The notes beneath the pieces are model-generated. The model searched no databases and was not told the origin of the DNA. It saw only the letters and a program-made list of their open reading frames with translations. Shown in pieces: positions 1 to 10,015 of a stretch of 29,746 bases of DNA. Position 1 is the first letter of the stretch. Each line of letters starts with the position of its first letter. Source of the stretch: Chara braunii (taxonomy: Eukaryota; Streptophyta; Charophyceae; Charales; Characeae); assembly GCA_003427395.1 (NCBI GenBank), contig BFEA01000298.1, positions 1,239,008 through 1,268,753 of the forward strand, in the 5' to 3' direction. Both the position numbers and the translations under genes were made by a program.

Positions 1-249
1 AAAACAACAACGCCCCCCAAAAAAATACGGGCGTGCAGGGCTTTTTCAGCCTTGCACACCCGTTTTTTTTTTTGTTTTTTTTTTTTGTGCGCTAAAATAT
101 GGAAAAAAAAATGCTGCACCAAACTTGGCTGGTCAGCCGTGGCCAAACCCGGCCGATTCGGCCGTCGGCCATGACCGCGGCCGATTTTTCATCCCCGGTC
201 ATGACCGGGCGTGCAACATAGGTTAGAAGAGAAGAAAAATGGTTGGAAA
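1..249. other. Non-coding edge with short palindromes and T-tracts
   Basis: No coding signal is visible. A T-rich stretch at about 62-86 is followed by GC-rich DNA with repeated GGCCG words. It contains a perfect 16-bp palindrome at 194-209 (CCCGGTCATGACCGGG). The 3' end of the neighbouring minus-strand Helitron should lie near here, but I cannot fix its terminal CTRR and hairpin with confidence. Confidence 0.5.
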
Positions 250-2220
250 CTAGTAATGTACCTGGTAAACCAACATTCTTGAAGGTCTTGCATCATTCAT
301 GTTCCTCAACTGCGTAATGTTGCAGGGTGGAGATGCTGATAGAGAGAGGGAAAAAGGGAGAGAGAAAGAGAGAGAGATTTGGTGACTTGGCAGAAAAGGC
401 TTGTTATCATGTGAGTATTTATCGATAAACGATGTTTGTTGTGTGATTTGTAGCTTAGTGAAGTGCAAAGCGGATGTGAGCAGGATCGCCAACACGTGAA
501 GCAACAACATAGAGTTGCCTGTGCGTGAAGACAGACTGAAGGAGATCAGCATCAGCATGCGTCATTGATTGACCTTGCGATTTGTTGATTGTTATTACAA
601 ACGCAGACTGGATAGAGAATTGCCTTCGTTGCCATGGAAATGGCGATGTTTCATCAGCGGCGGTGAGAAGTATGCGTGAGAGAAGGACAAAGCGGAGCGT
701 AGGAAGTGTACGGACGTGGAGGAGTCGACCGTTTATAATAGACTGAACAATGAGACATGTGCCCGTTGCGAAGTGCACTTCTCATGACAATGTTACGAAG
801 AAGAATGACCGATGTATGTTTTTTTATGTGGAGAATGTGAGGTGGTAAAGAAGGAAGGTCAAAAGTGTTGAGAGCGGCAATGAGGACATTGGAATACTCT
901 TGGTTGTTGAGGAGAGCATCAAGACTGAGACATGTGAATGGTTGTCCAGGGAACTGATCAACTATGATGGTGTTGAGGTTGGCGACAAATCTGTTATTTG
1001 GTGAAAGTATCAGACGTTCACCGAGCCATTGTGGAGATCGATGATTTGGTTGCAAATCGGATAATGTCCAGTCAATAAGTTCTGGTGTGCCCCCATGGAG
1101 GCACACGTAATCTGGCAATTTAATTGTATTTGTGTACGTGTTGGGTGGTTGTGGCAGTGTTCCATTTCCAAGATTGAGCAACCATTTTGCATACGCTCGA
1201 GCGTTAGGAGTGTTGCAGCGACTGCGAATTCTGATATTTTCTGTGAGTTTGCATAGTCTCAAAGTGACGCCAGAGGTTTGATGATTTGATGCAGACAGCA
1301 ATTGTTTGTGCTCGAGTGCCTTTTGTAATGACAGGGAGTATTTGTCTGTAATCTCCGCCGAAGACTGTTGGTTTCCCTCCACAAGGGGTATTGGACACAC
1401 AAAGGTCTTGTAATGTTCTATCCAAAGCGTCCACATGATATTTGTGAATCATCGGGGTTTCATCCCAGACAATAAACACAACTGTTCGAATGAGTTCTGC
1501 AAGAACCCTTTGTTTAGGAATGTCTAGTGTCGATGTGTCAGTGGGTGTGAGTGGCGCTTTGAAGCAAGAGTGGAAGGTGCATCCGCCATCAAGAAGTGTT
1601 GCAGCGATTCCACTACATGCGACAACAAGAGCAACAACGCCCCGAATTCAGACGTGTGCAAGAAGTGTATTTAAAAGAAATGTTATTCCGGTTTCTATGG
1701 GCGCGTCAACAAATAGATAAAGCGGTTTATTGTTTGCAAGTGCAATGATAACATGTTAAAAAATAGCAAATTGTGAAGACCGCAAGAGTGACAGGTTTGT
1801 GTCGAGTGTGTATTGAAGTGCATGAATGTCATATAAAGTCTCATCTTGAATTATTCGGGGAATGTCAGAACGTCGACGATTTTCAAAGAGGTCCATCGTG
1901 TCACAGATGTCTTCTGGGAGAGGTTGTGGCAAACCAACTTCTTGGAGGTTTTTGCCTTTTTTTTGCAAGCGGTCGTCGATGTCCATGAGGACCATTGTTT
2001 TGATGAGGTGGTTGGAATGTTCGCATCAACCAGTTATCTGTGGAAATCATCACACATTTCTTGTCAGTGTGTCGAAAAGTTCAAGTGGGTCAGCAGGTGA
2101 ACAATGCAGGATGATCATGACAAAAAGATCGCGAACAGCAGCCGAGGATGAGAGAAAAAATGTGTCATTAAACCACCACTACCTTTCCAAGTTGCAGTCT
2201 CATTTGGGAAAATGACGTCA
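250..2220 (-). pseudogene. Helitron Pif1-like helicase domain, Walker A damaged
   Basis: This SF1 helicase part unwinds DNA during Helitron transposition. Read on the minus strand, it has LLFAIFLS (about 2115-2165), PADPLELFDTLTRNV (2050-2100) and MVLMDIDDRLQKKGKNLQEV (1756-1995). The Walker A region at 1675-1713 reads FVDAPIETGITFLLNTLLAHV, and a stop codon lies just after it. The P-loop lysine is now ATA (Ile, 1684-1686), and GG before TGK has become IE. Motif Ia (SGIAATLLDGG), Walker B (VWDETPM, in 1204-1479) and FGGDYRQILPV are kept. Motifs V/VI (TINKSQGQS, QLYVVASRV) are in 455-778. Several frames are used, and the P-loop changes argue for real decay rather than only sequencing error. 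Confidence 0.88.
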
Positions 2221-2284
2221 AGCGCAAAGTTCGGGGNTTCGGGAGAGGGTNGGNAAAACAAAACATTTGGGCATTGTGGGTCTG

Positions 2285-2305
2285 ATTGGAGAAAAAAAAA
2301 AAAAN

Positions 2306-2345
<40 letters not shown>
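2285..2345. repeat. Poly(A) tract with ambiguous bases
   Basis: This is an A-run of about 55 bases broken by an N at 2305, with more Ns at 2237, 2251, 2254, 2349, 2351 and 2382 around it. It lies inside the Helitron helicase similarity. The length is unreliable, because Ns cluster here. Confidence 0.8.
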
Positions 2346-2347
<2 letters not shown>

Positions 2348-2465
2348 TNGNGTTGAAGGGAAGGACATCGGGGAAAGCCATNAAGGAAGTGTGCTCACAG
2401 CAGTGCCTCAAGGAATGCATCTCCCCAGAATCAGCGATAGTTTTATTTTTTGTTTTTTTTGTTTT

Positions 2466-3060
2466 TTATTTTTTTTTCCAAGTTAGTTTTAGTGCCCTGC
2501 TGACGAGGCAGGGCGCTTTCCACGGCCAACTGACACTTGCAACCAACGGGGCACTCTCACACGTACTCAAGATTTTGTATCCAGCTGCTTTTACGTCCAA
2601 TAGTTGTTGATGTTTTTGCTTTTTTTTTTTTTTTTTTTTTTTTTTGTACAGCCATAGGTGCTGAGGGCTGTAACGCCCGTTGGGAGGGCATATTCTCACT
2701 TGTGCCCAATGTTCTGTATCCAGCTGCTTTCACGTCTAAAGAGTTGTTGTCCTTTTTCCTTTTTTTTTTTTTTTTTTTTTTTTTCCTGTTACCGTGTTTT
2801 GTTGAGGGCAGTAACGCCCTTTGGCAGACTCTCACGTGTACCCAACGCCAAGTCCCACTAGCAGCATTAAGTATCCTCAATGCCCGAATCTGGGTTTGTT
2901 TGTGGAGAGGTGCGATTGGAAAAACTACATGCGATTTTCTGCACATCTCGACAAAGATGTCCAAATTCGAGCGTTGAGAAAACTCAACGCTGCTAGTGGG
3001 ACTTGACCCCCAATGTTCGGTATACGTTTTGCTTTTTTCCTTTTCTTCGCTTTTTTTTTT
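2466..3060. repeat. Three tandem units each carrying a poly(T) tract
   Basis: A unit of roughly 150-170 bp recurs. Each copy has a GGGC(A/T)GTAACGCCC-like segment, then CTCAC, then a segment like TGTATCCAGCTGCTTTCACGTC, then GTTGTTG and a T-run (about 2621-2645, 2760-2784 and 3050-3063). The third unit is split by the fold-back element at 2849-3005. The units have no coding similarity and interrupt the Helitron protein, so they are a later insertion or expansion. Confidence 0.7.
2849..3005. mobile_element. 157-bp fold-back (MITE-like) element
   Basis: The left end CAAGTCCCACTAGCAGC (2849-2865) is the exact reverse complement of the right end (2989-3005). The arms continue with scattered mismatches almost to the centre (about 2927), giving stems of roughly 65 bp. 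The right arm also holds a nested small hairpin, AGCGTTGAG-AAAA-CTCAACGCT. It sits inside the third T-rich unit, flanked by CCCAACG (2841-2847) and CCCAATG (3009-3015), a likely 7-bp target duplication with one mismatch. It has no coding capacity. The superfamily cannot be named from this sequence. Confidence 0.65.
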
Positions 3061-3199
3061 TTTCCCCCAACGGGTACTAGAAAAGAGAATACGATGGGAC
3101 CCAGACTTGACAAATCTCGGTGCGCGGTGAAATTCAAGGTCAACAAAAACAGGCTCGGAGGTGGTGGTGGTTTAAGGACTTGGTCAAATTGTGTGTTAT

Positions 3200-3502
3200 C
3201 GTTAAGGAGGCCTAATGCGTCATAGACTCCCTGAAATGTAGATAAGAGTTGACCGTCAATTGTACGAAGACGTTGGAAGTCTGTAGCACCTCGTGAATGA
3301 GGAAAATTGAGGAGCATTCGCAGGTAAAAAACGTCACCCGCATTCGGGTGTATGGTGTGTATTCGACCGAGCGTGAATGCTCCACGTTGTCTAAAGTCCA
3401 CTCTTTTATTCGTTTGTTGAATGTGAATGTCCGAATCATTTCTTTGTAAAGCGGTTTGCAGTCATTTGGCTCGGTACGTGAGCAACATTCCACCGAAACC
3501 AC
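3200..3502 (-). pseudogene. Helitron linker region between Rep and helicase
   Basis: Two overlapping minus-strand frames carry the conserved middle of RepHel proteins. One frame reads EPNDCKPLYKEMIRTFTFNK. A frame change follows, and the other frame reads LGRIHTIHPNAGDVFYLRML and then TIDGQLLSTFQGVYDALGLL. These match the usual IGRMY-VHP--GE-FYLRMLL and LRTVDG--Y-TF-EAC-ALGLL blocks, so the order of parts in the dead gene is normal. Downstream coding similarity stops at about 3180, where the T-rich repeat begins. Confidence 0.82.
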
Positions 3503-4876
3503 ACTGTCAATTCGGTTTCGGGTGCTGGTCTGTTTGTTGTCAGTCTTGCTCGATGTGGTTGAAAATATACATGTTGTCGGTTTTCTGTGTGAAACAGTAG
3601 AGTGTATACCAATGGACGTCGTTCAAAGATGGGGAATTTGAAGATTCGCCATGCTGCTTCACTTGCTCCAATTGTACGCATGTCTTGATAGGATTGAATT
3701 TCATCAGTTGTGTTCACAACATTTACGACCATCGCTCTATCTGGGTCTTTCAGAATATATTCATACATGTAGCGGCATGCAACCGTTGATGCACAAATTT
3801 CAACGTTCAAGTGACAACGTAAGGATTATAACGAACAATCCATGAAATGTCGATTAGATGGGCATCTTTTCAACAGACAATCCTCCGTTTGATGGGTCGC
3901 GACGTTGATAGATTGGGTACCTGGTGTCTTCACTCCAAGTGGTGAGTTCAGAGAATGGTTTGGGGAAGTAATGATTGCAGTGACAATTGTGTATACAGGA
4001 GGCAGCCATGTTATAGACACCCCAAGAGTTGTGAACCATGTGCAAAAGGACGAGGTCGTGCAACTGCGGATTTTCAGAAAGTTATGCATGTACAACGGAG
4101 TCAATCTGTTCAGGTGTAGAAATTTTGTGATCGTCTTTCAAGAGCACGATTAAGTGTGCATGCGAGAGTCCATACTTATGAAATTCAATGACATATAAGT
4201 ACGCAGCAATTGGGCCAAAAACATGAGTAGAATGAATGTCCTGTCTGAGTTGTCGCAAGTATCCTCTGAACACATGTGTGAGCAAATCCGGTTTGTCCGA
4301 TGGTTGTTAGTCAGCAAACAATGCTTCTTCAATTTCAGGCCAATATGGATAACATATGATTGTGATGAAAAAAATCAGGTGCACCAAGCTGCTGAACTAC
4401 CACCATTGCATCTTGGTAACGCTTGTGCATGTCTTGCGGGCCCCCGATGAATATTGCGGGTAGGATAATCCGTTGGCCAATGTGTTCTTTGTTGTCATGA
4501 TGAAAAACCTGATCACGAAGGTTTTGGTAATACTCGGCATGTACGTTGGTTTGGTGGAGGCGATTGTACAAGAGTCATTCATTTTCATTTTTTGCAAAAC
4601 CATGCAGAGGTACTTTTGGAACAGGTGTGATGCACGGAATATGGTTAAGAGTTCTGTGTTACGCGTATTGAGGTGGAACGTATAAAATTTGCGTGCACTG
4701 TCGTGCACTGATCAATATTGGCATCTGCGTGATCTTCGAGCTGTGCAGACCAGCCATTCTCACGAGAGGGCAAGAGCAAGACATAGTGCAGGGGGTCAAA
4801 AACACGGTTATTGTCAGCAACAGGTAAAATGCCGCCTCCACGTCAACGAACCACAACTTCACATTCGTTCGGTTCG
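3436..4876 (-). pseudogene. Helitron HUH nuclease (Rep) domain, frameshifted
   Basis: This part nicks and joins DNA in rolling-circle transposition. The fragments include GQRIILPAIFIGGPQDM and YQDAMVVVQQLGAPDFF (4335-4571). The metal-binding HUH motif GLSHAH follows, with its histidine codons at 4160-4162 and 4154-4156. Next comes FPKPFSELTTWSEDTRYPIY (3854-4063), matching the usual SK-FPK-F-ETTW-EDGYPIYRRR block. The tyrosine motif is YMYEY (Tyr codons at 3769-3771 and 3757-3759), in the place of the Helitron two-tyrosine site. Then comes ASEAAWRIFKFPIFER (3436-3810). The catalytic residues are therefore still present although the frame is broken several times. Confidence 0.88.
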
Positions 4877-5541
4877 TCATCCATCATAAGACAATTCATG
4901 AAGATTTTGTAGTCGATTGTATCTACGTTTGTGTTTGGCTGATGGGCGTCTGTCGGGATCGATCGCGATATGTTTGTTTTGAAGCATTTCATAAGGTAAT
5001 TCGGAGACTGTGATGAAATGTTGCACCCATCCGTTTGCTCGTAGCAATAGTCTATACAGTTGTTTGAGAAATCGTTTAAGCAACCGGATAGTGGCTAATG
5101 GTGTATCCTGTGGAACACTAAGACAATTCAAACGAATCAAGGTTGCACCAATGTCATCTTGTGGATCATAGATGTATATTTGGGCGAATGCAGGTCGTAC
5201 GTCTTGTTCGATAATCAAAGGGCCAAGATTGTGGTGTAACTGACCTTCAATTCATAACATGTCCGGGTATGGGCCAAGAGGTTCCAGTGTTTCGCGAACA
5301 CTTTGGGATGCAAGAGCAAGTAAAGTGTTTAATGTACGTGCTCGGGAACGGAGAAGTCTTCCTTCTTCGGTAGGAGTTTCCTGTAGTCGAACGATTTCGT
5401 TTGCAGTTGTTTCTGCAGACGGGTATTCCCACAACGGGGGTTGTATTCTTCCACATGAGCAACAAAGGGATGTCCATTGGTATTCGTGAGACCATTTATG
5501 TGCACCGCAATGAATGCAAGGGATTTTGGTTCCCAAAGCAA
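4877..5541 (-). pseudogene. Helitron Rep N-terminal region fragments
   Basis: The first fragment (5252-5536) carries CIHCGA followed by CCSCGR, the Cys pairs seen near the start of Helitron replicases. It continues to RARTLNTLLALASQSV, the counterpart of the NSAFAFTSLG block. The second fragment (4877-5218) has the highly typical PAFAQIYIYDP motif and a Leu/Arg-rich helix region. The two are separated by stops and a frame change near 5220-5250. No initiator can be chosen: several Met codons exist near 5530-5541, and upstream DNA (5542-5834) shows no further similarity. Confidence 0.8.
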
Positions 5542-5834
5542 CGATCTAAACGGACATGAGTTCGTGCATCAAAGTTGGAGTGTAAAGATGAGCATGATGT
5601 ATCCAAGGTTATACAATCTCGAGATGAGCTCGTATGAATCGCTGTTGTCTTTGTCGATGCAAAAGTAATCCGGCTTCTTGTGCTGAGCGACGTTGAGCGA
5701 TGAGAGAGGATTCTGTATGTATTGTAAAATTGTCAAAAGGAGAAGGAGAACAAAAAGGAAAGAAAAATGGGAAGGCATGTAATAATAGTAGAAATAGAAT
5801 ATAACACACAAATAGCAAGGTAGTTTAATTTCAG
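5542..5834. other. Spacer between Helitron and gypsy remnants
   Basis: No coding similarity is seen. The DNA becomes A/G-rich toward 5740-5770. One or both element ends should lie here, but I see neither a clear Helitron 5' TC end nor an LTR. Confidence 0.4.
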
Positions 5835-6767
5835 GTTAATGAAGAGAAAAAGGAAGAAGTGTCCATACCGCCCGAAGTGCAAAGTCTTTTAGACGAGTTC
5901 GCTGATGTGGGAGAGACCCCAAGTAGAGTTGTGGAAAGGGAGACCAAGCACCGGATAGACATAGAACCCAGTAACCAGATTCCCAAGGGCCCCATCTATC
6001 GTATGTCACCTGAGGAGCTCGATGAATTACGTAGGTAGTTAGATGAGTTGATATAGAAAGGGTGGATTAAGTCAAGTTCTTCGCCATATGGTACACTGGT
6101 CTTGTTTGTGCCGAAGAATGAAGGCGATCCACTATCGGGGACTCAATGCGATTACCATTAAGAATGCAGAGCCATTACCGTGGATAAACAACCTTCTGGA
6201 TAGAGTGCATGGATAAATTTGACATCGGGTCACCATCAAATTACGTGTTGCCTGAGGATCAACACAAGACGGCCTTTAGAACTCGATATGGCCACTACGA
6301 GTTTGTGGTCATGCTGTTTGGGTTGATTAACGCCCCTGGTACCTTCCAGCGATGCATGAATGAACTCTTCCACGATTGGTTAGATAAATTTGTTGTTGTA
6401 TATTTGGATGACATTCTGATCTTTAGCAAGTCGTTAGAGGAACACTAACAACACTTACGTTTAGTGCTACGTAAATTGCACGACGCACAATTTAAGTTGA
6501 ACCCAAAACATCAGCTTTTGTACTTGGGACACGTGTTGGATGAAGATGGAATTAAGCCGGAAAATGCCAAAATAACAACGATCAGGGATTGGCCGACACC
6601 GCATACTTTGACGGAGTTACGATCGTTCCTTGGTCTGGCCAACTATTACCACAAGTTGGCACAAAACTTTACCGTAATAGCTGCTCCATTGCGTAGGCTG
6701 TTGAGGAAAGAGACAATCTGGAGATGAGATAAAGACTGTACTTCAAACTTTAAGTGTAAAGAAGTGC
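5835..6767 (+). pseudogene. Ty3/gypsy reverse transcriptase, copy 1, degenerate
   Basis: Similarity begins abruptly at about 5835 with the segment before RT (EVQSLLDEFADVGETPSRVV). It runs through IPKGPIYRMSPEELDEL, KGWIKSSSSPYG and VLFVPKNEG. The next block has lost several residues around the RMCIDYRGLNAIT site and again just before [17 protein letters not shown]. The active-site motif [10 protein letters not shown] (YxDD) is intact. Stops occur in RR*LDELI*KGW, after SLEEH (TAA near 6447) and after ETIWR (6727), and a frame change follows near 6750. Everything upstream (LTR, gag, protease) is missing, so the element is 5'-truncated. It is closely related to copy 2 but in the opposite orientation. 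Confidence 0.92.
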
Positions 6768-7337
6768 TTGATAGATTACCCGGTTCTGAAGATCTCTGAT
6801 CCATCCTTGCCGTTTATCGTTACCACTGACGCTAGTCAATACGGGATAGGTGTTGTTCTCCAACAGAATGATGGAAATGAGTACAAACTTGTTGAGTTCA
6901 TGTCCTGTAGACTATCTAGTGAGAAAGTTGCCGCTTCTATGTATGAAAGAGAGTTGTTTGTTCTTAGAGAAGCCTTGAGTCATTGGCGACACTATCTCCT
7001 AGGTCAACATTTCAAAGTGTATTCAGACCATGAGACACTTCGTTTGCAGATGACCCAAGCTAGAATGACACCTAAGGTGGTGAGGTGGGCTGGGGAGATT
7101 GATCAGTTTGATTTTGAACTGAAGCCAGTCCAAGGGAAGTATAACGCTTTCACTGATGTGCTAAGTAGGCGAGCAGATTTCTTCGACGCCATTGTAACAT
7201 ACTTGGATGCGGGCGCTGAATTACAAGAGAAGATTAGGTCCGCCTACACTAGTAATCCAGTCTATAGTCAGTTGATTGGCAAGGTGCAGACAACACCACA
7301 CAAAGTTCCGGATTATATAGTGACCCAAGGACTTTGA
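6768..7337 (+). pseudogene. Ty3/gypsy RNase H domain, copy 1
   Basis: This 189-codon open segment encodes the RNase H that removes RNA from the RNA-DNA hybrid. The acidic residues sit in TTDASQYGIG, YERELFVLREAL, YSDHETLRL and DVLSRR, so the catalytic set looks complete. It continues into the tether that precedes integrase (AELQEKIRSAYTSNPVYS). It is joined to RT by a frame change near 6750 and to integrase by another near 7337, where GL should read on into FEKTNVV. It is part of the dead polyprotein, not a separate gene. Confidence 0.92.
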
Positions 7338-7338
7338 G

Positions 7339-8697
7339 AAGACAAATGTGCACGACAGATTGTGCATCCCTAGCAGTGAAGAGATTCACAGTCTAATCCT
7401 ACGGGAAAGCCACAACACCGAGGGACATTTTGGTCGGAGGAGAACGTATACTAACATCCTACGTTCCTACACGTGGACTGGTATGAAACATGACTGTATG
7501 GCTTATGTACAAGGTTGCAAAGTATGTCAGCGAAACAAAAGTTCCACGCAGCCTCCCCTTGGTTTACTTAGACCGCTGCCTATATCGTCGGGTCCTGGAG
7601 ACTCCGTGTCTATAGACTTTATAGACACGAAGGTAAAAAGTAGGAACGGGAAGAGCCAAGTTATGGTGATAGTGGACAGGTTTAGCAAGTTTGCTGTTTT
7701 GTGCCACTCCCTGCTGAAGCAAGGACAGACTTAGTAATTCAAACGTTCCTTAATCATTGGGTGAAAGGCTACGGGCATCCCTTGACTATTGTAAGTGATA
7801 GGGATACAAGATTCACGGGCGAGCACTGACAACAACTCATGAATGTTTATGGGTCCAAACTGACTATGTCCTCAGGCAGACATCCTGAGACAAATGGACA
7901 GACCGAGCACATAAACAAAGTGTTGCAGCAGGTGTTGCGTATGTACATCCAACAAGATCAGATTGACTGGGATGAACATCTAGCTAAGGTCGCTAATGCC
8001 TCTAACAATTTTGTGCATTTGGCTACAACACAAACACCCACTGAGCTGCATTTTGGTTGGCGTCCACGTAAGCCCATTGACTATCTGAACCCTGATCAAG
8101 TGCAAAGGCTTCCTCCAGGGACTAGAGAGTTTGTTGTGCAGTATGAGAAAGACTTAGAAAATGTAAGGGACAACATCAGATGATAGAACAAGCAAATAAA
8201 CACCGCAAACCTTCACAGTTCACTGTAGGGGCTTTGGTCTGGGTGAAGTCTAAAGAGTTTCTCCCAGAGGAGAACATCTCACAGAAGTTATTGCTTGTGT
8301 ATAGGGGACCGTGGCAGGTACTTGACGTGATTGGTGATGTGAATGGTCATTTTCCTACGTTGTTGAGATTTCTTCGCATTTGCACTTTTACCCGGTATTT
8401 CATGCCTCTAAGTTGCTCCCTTGTGTCAGCAATGAGCTATTTCCATCTCGAAGATCTATGATTCCTGCTGATATGGATGGTAAATATGACGTGGACCGCA
8501 TCGTTGCAAAGGATGTTTATAGATCTGGACGCAGGGGTAGGCCCCAGCGCCAATACAAAGTTAGATCCGCTTATCAAGAGCCTTCGGAAGATCGCTGGTT
8601 TACTAGAGATGAGTTTGTCGAGACAGCACCGCACAATGCGCACATAGTGTCCTATTATGAGAGAGCTAGGCGAGGAATCAACATAGTTGATAGGTAA
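7339..8697 (+). pseudogene. Ty3/gypsy integrase with C-terminal tail, copy 1
   Basis: The zinc-binding HHCC is present as ESHNTEGHFG and then CKVCQRNK. The catalytic core follows with SIDFIDTKV, SDRDTRFTG and GQTEHINKVL, the three DDE sites. A GPY-type motif reads YRGPWQVL (in 8180-8461). The end (8380-8697) is YKVRSAYQEPSEDRWFTRDE, a conserved chromodomain-like tail shared with copy 2. Damage includes a one-base loss near 7700 (AVLCHSLLKQ in place of AVFVPLP), a TGA in place of Trp in GEH*QQLM (about 7828), and frame changes near 8180 and 8330. Confidence 0.92.
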
Positions 8698-8859
8698 ATA
8701 TTGTAACTTTCTCGGAGGACCTCAAAATTAGGCCGGCGAGAGTGAAAGGCATTCCACGATGCAGACCTCAAATTCGAATTCCAGGGTCAAGGTCTCAGTC
8801 CAAGGGAGGCCAAGTCGGTCAGTTTCAGAAAAGTCACAGTTGGGTACCTTAGGAGTCAA

Positions 8860-9065
8860 GTCCAACATGCACCCGGTAAACAGTCACATCCCAAAGACAA
8901 AAGTTGCATTCTGTAAGCAAAAGTCACGTCTCATATTGAAAAGTCATGTCCCACAGGCAAAGGACACTTCTCCAGGCAAAAGTCGTGTTCCAGAGGCAAA
9001 AGAGTCACATCCCACAGTCAAAAGTCATCTTCCACAGATGAAAAGTCATGACTCACAGACTCCAA
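8860..9065 (+). repeat. Short tandem repeats with AAAAGTCA core in LTR U3
   Basis: About eight imperfect units of roughly 20-27 bases share AAAAGTCAYRTYCCACAGGC-like sequence. The reading frame through them (KSHVPQAK, KSRVPEAK, KSHLPQMK) is a by-product of the repeats, not a protein gene. They lie upstream of the TATA-like box, as LTR enhancer repeats do. Confidence 0.65.
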
Positions 9066-9194
9066 TGAAAATTCGGGAAAAGTACCAGAGGCCTTGACAT
9101 TCTGAAGCAAGCGGGCCGTGGGCATGTGGTACCGGGTCCAAGTCAAGCCAAAGGAAGTAGAGGCTGGGACGAGTTGAGGCTCAGTCCAAGTCAA

Positions 9195-9201
9195 TATAAG
9201 G
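9195..9201 (+). promoter_or_regulatory. TATA-like box of LTR, copy 1
   Basis: TATAAGG follows the U3 repeats and precedes the segment shared with the R/U5 part of the copy-2 LTR. The placement by analogy is reasonable, but it is not proof of activity. Confidence 0.4.
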
Positions 9202-9409
9202 ACTGGCCAGCCACATTTCAGGGAGATTGCTCATCGTGAGAGGTGTGGAAGTGCTGCTGAAGTGCTTGTGCGCTATCTGCGAGTAGCATGCGTGCGAGAG
9301 CCCTAATGGGCAGCGCTGCACTGAGAGGGAAGGTGGCCATAGCTGCATAAGGTAGTAGTAGGGATAGAGCTGAGTAGCGGTGAAAGTATTCAGAGTCAAG
9401 ATTCTCAAG

Positions 9410-9412
<3 letters not shown>

Positions 9413-9490
<78 letters not shown>
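9413..9490 (+). repeat. (GA)n microsatellite, about 78 bp
   Basis: Uninterrupted AG repeats lie about 220 bp downstream of the TATA-like box. Similar tracts stand at comparable places in the other gypsy regions (minus strand of 19022-19088, and 26582-26650). Translations across it (poly Ser-Leu) are artefacts. Confidence 0.95.
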
Positions 9491-9494
<4 letters not shown>

Positions 9495-9809
9495 TGCGAA
9501 GAAGACCAGGAGGCACACAGGGAGAGAGAGAAGACACAGAGAAAGAAAGAGAGTGAGCCAGGGAGAGAAAAGTCACCTACCTTAGGTGAGGGTGCTGGTA
9601 TTGGGTTGCTGAATTCTGCACTGTTGAGCGCTTGGTGAATGGATCTCCGAAACTGTTTAATGTGATAATTTGTTGGAATTTCTAAGCTGCACATATGTCG
9701 ACTTCGCATCTCTGGACTCCAGTGTGGGTTTCGTGTGATCTCTCAATGTGTGTGTGTGTGCTCATGGTGTCGAGCAGTGAGGCTCAATGCATACCACATC
9801 TCTCCTCTT

Positions 9810-9930
9810 TTTTCATTTTTTTTTTTTTTTTTTTTTTTTAAAACTTTTTTTTTTTTTATTTCTTTTTTACCATATACTTCACTGTTTGCTCTTTCCTTTT
9901 TTTTTTTTTGCCATGTCCAACTTCGTTTTT

Positions 9931-9971
<41 letters not shown>
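9810..9971. repeat. Series of poly(T) tracts
   Basis: Four T-runs (about 9816-9839, 9847-9857, 9897-9909, 9930-9970) are separated by short unique pieces. They may be minus-strand poly(A) tails of lost retroposons, but no body sequence is recognised. The open frames here are low-complexity artefacts. Confidence 0.85.
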
Positions 9972-9975
<4 letters not shown>

Positions 9976-10015
9976 AGGCACTTATGGTCCTGGCTCCATT
10001 TCCATTCTGAGGAGC

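Larger units (their letters stand above)
250..5541 (-). pseudogene. Helitron RepHel (HUH replicase + Pif1-like helicase), decayed
   Basis: This is the transposase of a rolling-circle DNA transposon, read from about 5541 down to 250. In order it shows the N-terminal Cys-rich block, the Helitron_like_N/Rep HUH nuclease, and a Pif1-family SF1 helicase. The family normally has one ORF of well over 1,000 codons. Here the similarity is scattered over at least ten fragments in different frames, so the gene is dead. A T-rich tandem repeat and a fold-back element (2466-3060) interrupt it between the Rep and helicase parts. A 7-A run at 4368-4374 is one frameshift: with six bases the reading would run on into the usual ITFTCNP-like block. 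The last C-terminal piece (about 250-330) ends in a residue pattern like the TRNVVY end of such helicases, but this is weak. Confidence 0.88.
8743..9790 (+). mobile_element. LTR-like region after gypsy copy 1 (right end uncertain)
   Basis: The purine stretch GGCCGGCGAGAG (8731-8742) matches the polypurine tract of copy 2, and the following TGAAAGGCATTCC matches its LTR start TGAAACGGTATTC. This places the 3' LTR boundary at about 8743. Downstream are a U3 with short tandem repeats, a TATA-like TATAAGG at 9195, and a segment GTGGAAGTGCTGCTGAAGTG that resembles the transcribed part of the copy-2 LTR. A long (GA)n tract follows. The terminal CA cannot be assigned; the right end is estimated from where T-rich DNA begins. 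Confidence 0.6.

Noticed and set aside
8860-9065. Possible CRISPR-like array
   Set aside because: Units are imperfect and lack regular unique spacers; the DNA is eukaryotic LTR sequence.
8759-9097. 112-codon plus-strand frame with KSHVPQAK-type repeats
   Set aside because: It is produced by the AAAAGTCA tandem repeats in the LTR U3 rather than a gene.
9181-9709. Long minus-strand open frames
   Set aside because: They are translations of the (GA)n microsatellite (Ser-Leu runs).
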